DNA of 10,786 nt. It comes from an uncultured Bacteroides sp. (GTDB lineage Bacteria; Bacteroidota; Bacteroidia; Bacteroidales; Bacteroidaceae). The position numbers and the translations under genes are program-made. The stretch is from contig USSR01000178.1 of assembly GCA_900557355.1 (NCBI GenBank), forward strand, positions 1 through 10,786. The letters are read 5' to 3'. Of this stretch, positions 5,828 to 10,786 are shown one piece after another; the stretch's first letter is position 1, and the number at the start of each line of letters is the position of its first letter. The notes under the pieces were generated by a model. That model ran no database searches. It saw nothing but the letters and a program-made list of their open reading frames with translations, and had not been told where the DNA came from.

Positions 5828-8233
5828 TTACTCGTATTTAATCACTTCTGCCGGATTTACATTGGCTGCTTTATAAATCTGCCAGATAATAGTCAACAAT
5901 GATATCAAGGCTGTTGCGCCTATGCCTATAATAAATAAATCGGGAGTGATGGGTGCCTTATGGGCAAAGTCTTCTAAATAGAGTATTATCGCTCCGGAAG
6001 ACAATGGAATAGCTATCAGTGATGCTATCCCCAATACTGAGAGATATTTTTTGATGAGTAAAGGATATATGTTCTTCCCTTGTGCTCCATTTACTTTACG
6101 CAGGCCTATTTCCCGATAACGCTGACGGATATCAAATAATGAAATGGCCAATAGTCCCAAGGATGATATAAGAATGGCAACTTTGGCAAACAATGAATAG
6201 ATACCCCCCCCCCGCCGATCTTCATTGTACATGGAAGCTATCTCATCTTCTATCAGTTTATATTCGAAGTCAGTGCTTCCCGTAGCTTCTTCATATAATT
6301 TACGCAAGAAGTCGATAGCTTCTGCCCTCCGTTCGTGCGGATACGAAGCAGTAACAGTAATAAGCTCATATTTTTCATCAAAATATTCGATAATCATGGG
6401 AGCGGCGGACTGTGATAAATGCTTGACGTTGAAGTCTTTTATAACTCCCACGATTTCAACAGGAGGATTATACTCGGATGGAACATTACTGGAAGCCCAA
6501 CTTTTGTCTTCACCCTGAAGTTTGTCACGCGTAATATCCTTGATGCCAAATACTTTTTTGGCAGATTCGTTGATGATACATTTAAAACTGTTTTTGGTAA
6601 ACATTTCATCTATTGAATCATTCCATAACCTGCCTTCTAGTAGTTGGAATTCGAATAATTCCATAGAGCGTGGAGACATTCTGGCTCTTAGTACCGGTTT
6701 GAAACCATTCTCTGCCCGGTTAAGAGCGTAACGTGACGGCTTGAACTGGTGAAGCGGCATTGGTATCCTGCTCCAATGAGTAAATAATGTACTTTCACTC
6801 ATTCGTTTGTTTACTAACTCTTTATTAGCCTGCTGTATTTTCCCTTCTTTCAAAAGATCTTCTTTCTCTTTTGCATGGAACGTACCGCCTCCTTTGAAGA
6901 CGTACATCTTGCATTCTATCACATCATGAGTACGGAAACCGAGGTCGGAATGAAGCATGTATTCAAGTTGCCGTACAAAGAAAAGCGACATGACAATCAT
7001 ATAGATAGTGATGACATATTGAAAGCCAAGAAAAAGCATGCGTGAACGGACAGAGAAATGCGTGGAAGAAAGTTCGCGCATGGAAGAAACCGGAGTGTTA
7101 TGAGTAAATTTTATAAATGGATAAAATGTGGTTAGCAATGGAAGCACAAATAAAATAAGAAGAGATATATTCAGGTCAAACTTTAAATTTGAGTTCGTAG
7201 GAATATACATCTCATTGTAGAACAAATGTCTGGTTATTTCAATAATCAACCAACAAATAAACAGTGCAGCTCCTGAAAGTAGCATATTCTCAATGTATAT
7301 CTGAAGAAAGATTTCTTTTCTACCTGCTCCATATACTTTCTTTATACCAAACTCCCGGGCGCGTTTGGACATGATGACTGTATAAATATTGGTAAAGTTT
7401 AGGATGCCTATAATACCTACCAGAAAGGAAACAATCCATAATACACGAATATAATCTTTATTTCCGTGTTGGAATAATGCTGACTTTTCATGGGAGGTCG
7501 TATAATAATAATCTGTCAATGGTAAATACTGGTAGTGCATGGTCTGGAATGTACTCCATTCGTCTCGTGGCTGTTCTTTATTGTATTTTTCATTCAATTT
7601 GGCAATGTCCGTACCCGGTGTCATAACTACAGCGTAGTTCGGATTTGAAAACCATAATTCTTCCAGTTCGTCCGATAAAAACATGTCCGGTAGCCATGAT
7701 GTTTTGGTTTCCTGAGTATCCAATACACCTACAATGCGGAACTTTCTTCCGACGGAATTTTTAAAAGTCACGCCTATAGGATTGGGTACTCCATTGAGGG
7801 AATGAAGCCAAAACTCTTTAGTTATGAGCGCATCGTTGGGGCGCTTTATTTTCCCACTCCCCATATAAATGGAATAAGGAAAAATACTAAAGAATGTACT
7901 GTCTATGGACAGGGCATTTACAGTAATTTCTTGTTTCCCAAAATCCATAACCAAATCGGTACATGGAGTGAATGACGCATAACGTTCTACTGCCGGATCC
8001 TTCTCTAAGTCAGATTGGTATCCGGACAGTTCTTTGGTGCCGTCACTGATAGAACGTTCGATAAAACAAATCCGTTTGTATTCCGGATAACAGTGGTCTA
8101 CTGTATTCTCCTGATGAATATATCGTGTTATGGTAAATACACAGGCAAGACTAATTGCTAACCCTATGAAATTGACAAAGGTATACACCTTAAATCGCAA
8201 TAGCATGCGTATCGATAATAAGATTTGTTTCAT
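5828..8233 (-). CDS. FtsX/MacB-like ABC transporter permease (801 aa) with internal poly-G tract
   Basis: Complete duplicated permease of the second subtype in this array. Membrane segments are predicted near 15-36, 263-285, 311-334, 354-374, 399-420, 679-700, 729-753 and 763-785. Periplasmic domains cover about 40-260 and 422-677. The cytoplasmic motifs are REFGIKKVYGAG (293-304) and YREIGLRKVNGAQ (706-718). The tail is NPAEVIKYE. It is most like the permease at 10655, sharing SLFDIRQRYREI, the EDRR segment before TM6 and an N-terminus of equal length. Residues Gly675-677 are encoded within a run of ten G, in the place where the paralogue has Val-Ser-Thr. Loss or gain of one G would end the protein within about 35 codons, before TM7. 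The start ATG lies 13 bp after the preceding stop, with no Shine-Dalgarno sequence, consistent with one operon. No ATPase is adjacent and the substrate is unknown. Confidence 0.95.
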   Translation of the reverse strand: MKQILLSIRMLLRFKVYTFVNFIGLAISLACVFTITRYIHQENTVDHCYPEYKRICFIERSISDGTKELSGYQSDLEKDPAVERYASFTPCTDLVMDFGKQEITVNALSIDSTFFSIFPYSIYMGSGKIKRPNDALITKEFWLHSLNGVPNPIGVTFKNSVGRKFRIVGVLDTQETKTSWLPDMFLSDELEELWFSNPNYAVVMTPGTDIAKLNEKYNKEQPRDEWSTFQTMHYQYLPLTDYYYTTSHEKSALFQHGNKDYIRVLWIVSFLVGIIGILNFTNIYTVIMSKRAREFGIKKVYGAGRKEIFLQIYIENMLLSGAALFICWLIIEITRHLFYNEMYIPTNSNLKFDLNISLLILFVLPLLTTFYPFIKFTHNTPVSSMRELSSTHFSVRSRMLFLGFQYVITIYMIVMSLFFVRQLEYMLHSDLGFRTHDVIECKMYVFKGGGTFHAKEKEDLLKEGKIQQANKELVNKRMSESTLFTHWSRIPMPLHQFKPSRYALNRAENGFKPVLRARMSPRSMELFEFQLLEGRLWNDSIDEMFTKNSFKCIINESAKKVFGIKDITRDKLQGEDKSWASSNVPSEYNPPVEIVGVIKDFNVKHLSQSAAPMIIEYFDEKYELITVTASYPHERRAEAIDFLRKLYEEATGSTDFEYKLIEDEIASMYNEDRRGGGIYSLFAKVAILISSLGLLAISLFDIRQRYREIGLRKVNGAQGKNIYPLLIKKYLSVLGIASLIAIPLSSGAIILYLEDFAHKAPITPDLFIIGIGATALISLLTIIWQIYKAANVNPAEVIKYE
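6204..6213 (-). repeat. homopolymer G10 in coding strand
   Basis: Ten consecutive C on the plus strand are ten G in the gene at 5828-8233, read as the end of CGG, then GGG GGG GGT (Arg-Gly-Gly-Gly, residues 674-677). This is a mononucleotide run long enough to slip during replication, and also a common place for sequencing or assembly error. At ten bases the gene is in frame. At nine, the new frame stops at a TAG about 33 codons on; at eleven it stops at a TGA after a slightly shorter stretch. Confidence 0.95.
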
Positions 8234-8246
8234 ACTCTATGTGTTT

Positions 8247-10655
8247 TTATTCTGTTTTCATAATCTTTGCCGGATTAATGCGTGCAGCCTTATTCACCTG
8301 CCATAACAAAGTGCCCAATGAAATGCCCGCAACAGTTAGTATGGCAATCACATATATGGATATACTGACAGGTGCTTTAACAACGAAATCTTTTGTATAA
8401 GTATCTATGAAATAGTAAGATAATGGTGCGGTAAGCAGCGTTGCCCCTCCTATCACCCATATATATTTGCGAAATAAAATTGAATATAAATTCCGTAACT
8501 GCGCTCCGTTTACTTTCCGGATAGCAATCTCGCGATATCGTTGGCGAATATCGAACAGAGAGAGCCCAAATAGCCCCAAAGCCGAAACAAAAATGGAAAT
8601 GGCGGAGAAAAGCGTGAAGACAGTTGACACACGCCGATCTTCGCGATACAGTGCCTGCACATCTTCTTCCAGCCAGTGATGGTCAAATTCTTCGGTATTA
8701 AAAATCTCTTGTCTGATCTTTTTCAGATAAGAGATGAGCTCTTTCTCTTTTCCGCTTTTACAGGCTATCTGGTATTGCGAACCACCTGCCTTGGGAGATA
8801 CCATAAATACAAGAGGCTTCTTACCAGCAGTAAGGTGTCCGGTGTAGTAGTTTTCTACGACTGCTTCTACGGGCATCAGAGATGTTCCGCCTTCTATAAT
8901 ATTTCCATCCATGCCCATGGAAATCCAAAGTGCTTTCTCTCCCCTGACAAATGCTTCATCACGTTTCGTATAGCCGAAGGCTTTCATGGCAGCCTCGTTC
9001 ATGACTACCAGATATTTATTGCGTCCTTCAATTTTATCGGGCAATGCATTTTCTTTCATCCGTAGCTCATAAAATTTGAAAAAGTCAAGGGGTACCCACA
9101 TCAGCATCATATTTTGTTTCACGTCTTTATCATTTATAAGAACGGATGTGCCTGCGCCTCCTGCTCCTAAGATGCCACATTGTGACGGTTCTCCACGGAA
9201 CCACTGTTCGATGAAGGGACATTCTGCCAGCTTTTGCTCAATGCTCTGAGCATCTTGCCAGTGTTTCTTTTTCTGCTCTTCACTCTCTAAATACCAAGTT
9301 TTGGAGAGAGGTACTAGATTAGCATACAATATGCCCTTTGTCCGAAATCCCGGAGGAGTATCTTGCAAAAAGTGAAGGTGACTGCTGAAATACAATGATA
9401 GTATAATAAGCAATAGAGTGATGCTATACTGTATAAATAGGAAGGCTGTGCGGGTTGCAACAGACTGGCGTGATCCTCCGATGGAGCGTATAGATATGAT
9501 GGGTGGCAGATAATTGTATTTGATAAAGGGATAAATAGTGGTAATTAATGGTAGAAGAACCCAAACAGTCAATGACAGTTGCCAGTCAAAAGCTGTATAG
9601 GGAATGTCACTTTCAAGCAACCGATTGGCATATCCGGAGAATATCTCAATGAAAAACCATGCCAGTAGCAAGGCGATGGATATCATTAATGCATTCTCTG
9701 TCCATAGTTGCACGAAGAGAGTGCGCCCCTGCACACCGAAGACTTTCTTCACACCATATTCTTTAGAACGCCTTAGCATGAAGACCAAATAGATATTGAT
9801 AAAGTTTAATATGCCTGCCAGTAATAACAACAAGCATACTCCTGTGAGTATCAGGATGTGGGAACGGCTGCTGTAATGCCATATCTCGGGATCATCGCCG
9901 GAAGCCGCCAATTCTTTGTTCCAATAAAGTTGGCTGACAGGTAGGAAGTTATACCGTATTCTAAACCCCTGTGACGTCTGGCGGTAGACGTTACTGGAAG
10001 CATTAATGGCATCCACATCGACTCCGGGCATAAAGCGTAATAGTTCCACATACATTCTGCTCCATTCTCTTCTTGTTTTAAGATCCAGGTTTACTACAAT
10101 GTCAAATGTCAGTGAGGATTTGCATGCCGGTTCATCCAATATGCCGCAGATAGTGAGATGTTTGCCTCCGGAATACTCCATAGTCTTTCCTATCGGGTCT
10201 TTTTCTCCAAATACACGTTTAGCGAATTGCCGGGTGACAAGAGCCTCTTCCGGTGCTGCCATGCGTTTACCCTTTAGCGGATAATTAAAGAAATGGAAGA
10301 AAGCTGTATCAGCAGCCAATAGCTGGACAGCATAAGGCTTTTCATCAATCGTCACATTATCATTGCAGGATGTAATGAAGTAACTCCTTTCTTTGACGGC
10401 CTCAGGCTGAAAATAAACAGTGTCTGCTCCGCTGTCTGGTCCTACACTGCCTGGGAATACGTTGCCATCTATGTCCCGAAGTGGAATATAGACATTTTCA
10501 GCATCCGTACAATGTGTGTTTACCCGGAGTTCCAAGTGAATGTAGCGGACTAATATGATAGTACATGCCAGACTAAGTGCCAGCCCGATTATATTAATAA
10601 TAGTGTATGATTTTGAGCGTATAAGGAAACGCCAAGCGTATTTAAGTGTTTTCAT
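8247..10655 (-). CDS. FtsX/MacB-like ABC transporter permease (802 aa)
   Basis: Complete duplicated permease. I chose ATG 10655 (MKTLKYAWRF...) over an in-frame TTG three codons upstream at 10664. From ATG 10655 the distance to the conserved IGLA in TM1 is exactly that of the neighbour at 8233. Membrane segments, numbered from this ATG, lie near 18-38, 265-290, 318-340, 358-378, 402-423, 680-702, 730-750 and 764-785. Periplasmic domains cover about 42-263 and 426-678. Cytoplasmic motifs are SKEYGVKKVFG (297-307) and YREIAIRKVNGAQ (707-719). The tail is INPAKIMKTE, slightly off the NPAEVIK form of the others. The second periplasmic domain carries a small Gly-rich stretch, GILGAGGAG, near 494-502. 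It lies 23 bp after the partial gene and 13 bp before the next, so it is in the same transcription unit. Partner and substrate are unknown. Confidence 0.95.
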   Translation of the reverse strand: MKTLKYAWRFLIRSKSYTIINIIGLALSLACTIILVRYIHLELRVNTHCTDAENVYIPLRDIDGNVFPGSVGPDSGADTVYFQPEAVKERSYFITSCNDNVTIDEKPYAVQLLAADTAFFHFFNYPLKGKRMAAPEEALVTRQFAKRVFGEKDPIGKTMEYSGGKHLTICGILDEPACKSSLTFDIVVNLDLKTRREWSRMYVELLRFMPGVDVDAINASSNVYRQTSQGFRIRYNFLPVSQLYWNKELAASGDDPEIWHYSSRSHILILTGVCLLLLLAGILNFINIYLVFMLRRSKEYGVKKVFGVQGRTLFVQLWTENALMISIALLLAWFFIEIFSGYANRLLESDIPYTAFDWQLSLTVWVLLPLITTIYPFIKYNYLPPIISIRSIGGSRQSVATRTAFLFIQYSITLLLIILSLYFSSHLHFLQDTPPGFRTKGILYANLVPLSKTWYLESEEQKKKHWQDAQSIEQKLAECPFIEQWFRGEPSQCGILGAGGAGTSVLINDKDVKQNMMLMWVPLDFFKFYELRMKENALPDKIEGRNKYLVVMNEAAMKAFGYTKRDEAFVRGEKALWISMGMDGNIIEGGTSLMPVEAVVENYYTGHLTAGKKPLVFMVSPKAGGSQYQIACKSGKEKELISYLKKIRQEIFNTEEFDHHWLEEDVQALYREDRRVSTVFTLFSAISIFVSALGLFGLSLFDIRQRYREIAIRKVNGAQLRNLYSILFRKYIWVIGGATLLTAPLSYYFIDTYTKDFVVKAPVSISIYVIAILTVAGISLGTLLWQVNKAARINPAKIMKTE

Positions 10656-10678
10656 ATTTTTCAAGTATAATGTGTTTT

Positions 10679-10786
10679 TTATTCACTTTTAATCACTTCT
10701 GCCGGATTCTGCCATGCAGCCTGCCATATCCGCCAGCCGATACTAATGCAAATGATTACAATAACTACGATCAGAATTATTACATA
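10679..10786 (-). CDS. FtsX/MacB-like ABC transporter permease, C-terminal 35 residues only
   Basis: The reading frame enters from the window edge and ends at TAA 10679-10681. It encodes a hydrophobic segment (YVIILIVVIVIICISIGW) followed by RIWQAAWQNPAEVIKSE. This is the last membrane segment and cytoplasmic tail seen in the permease ending at 3400, which has GWRVWQAARQNPAEVIKSE. It therefore belongs to the same subtype and is the upstream member of the array. The rest of the protein and any promoter for this run of genes lie beyond the window. The 23-bp spacer to the next start shows no terminator. Confidence 0.9.
   Translation of the reverse strand, partial: YVIILIVVIVIICISIGWRIWQAAWQNPAEVIKSE

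Noticed and set aside
10656..10664. Upstream TTG start for the permease ending at 8247.
   Set aside because: It would add three residues. The ATG at 10655 gives the same distance to the conserved TM1 motif as in the neighbouring paralogue, so the ATG is preferred.

Overview
The window looks like part of a Bacteroidota chromosome, most likely Bacteroides or a close relative. Base composition is moderate to AT-rich. Start codons are preceded by A-rich leaders with no Shine-Dalgarno sequence. The gene content is a tandem array of roughly 800-residue FtsX/MacB-type ABC permeases, which is common in that phylum. The genus is inferred from style, not from a marker gene.

All coding sequence lies on the minus strand, so transcription runs from high to low coordinates. 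In that order the window holds: the last 35 residues of a permease that starts outside the window (10786-10679); a complete permease (10655-8247); a second complete permease (8233-5828); a third (5778-3400); a 1,133-bp non-coding gap (3399-2267); and a fifth permease (2266-1) that leaves the window about 17 codons before its expected stop. The first four genes are separated by only 23, 13 and 49 bp and look like one operon. The fifth has its own upstream region.

Each full permease has the duplicated layout TM1, periplasmic domain, TM2-4, TM5, periplasmic domain, TM6-8. A basic cytoplasmic motif of the R-E-[I/F/M/Y]-x-[I/L/V]-[R/K]-K-V-x-G type occurs in each half. The proteins fall into two sequence subtypes: the genes at 5778, 2266 and (by its tail) 10786 form one, and those at 10655 and 8233 form the other. 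There is no ATP-binding subunit, membrane-fusion protein or TolC-like gene in the window. An ATPase must come from elsewhere if these are active transporters. The substrate cannot be told from the sequence.

The 2267-3399 gap is the most unusual stretch. From the fifth gene outward it holds an imperfect sigma-54-type promoter, a nested dyad very close to the NtrC enhancer consensus about 100 bp upstream of the predicted transcription start, a 37-bp inverted repeat pair (36/37 identical) bracketing 406 bp, and a 30-bp-stem hairpin just downstream of the preceding gene. The gene at 8233-5828 also carries an in-frame run of ten G in its coding strand, where a slip of one base would remove the last three membrane segments. 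Together these suggest that expression of the array may be both regulated (sigma-54 plus an activator) and variable (slippage and perhaps inversion or a mobile element). This is a hypothesis from sequence alone.
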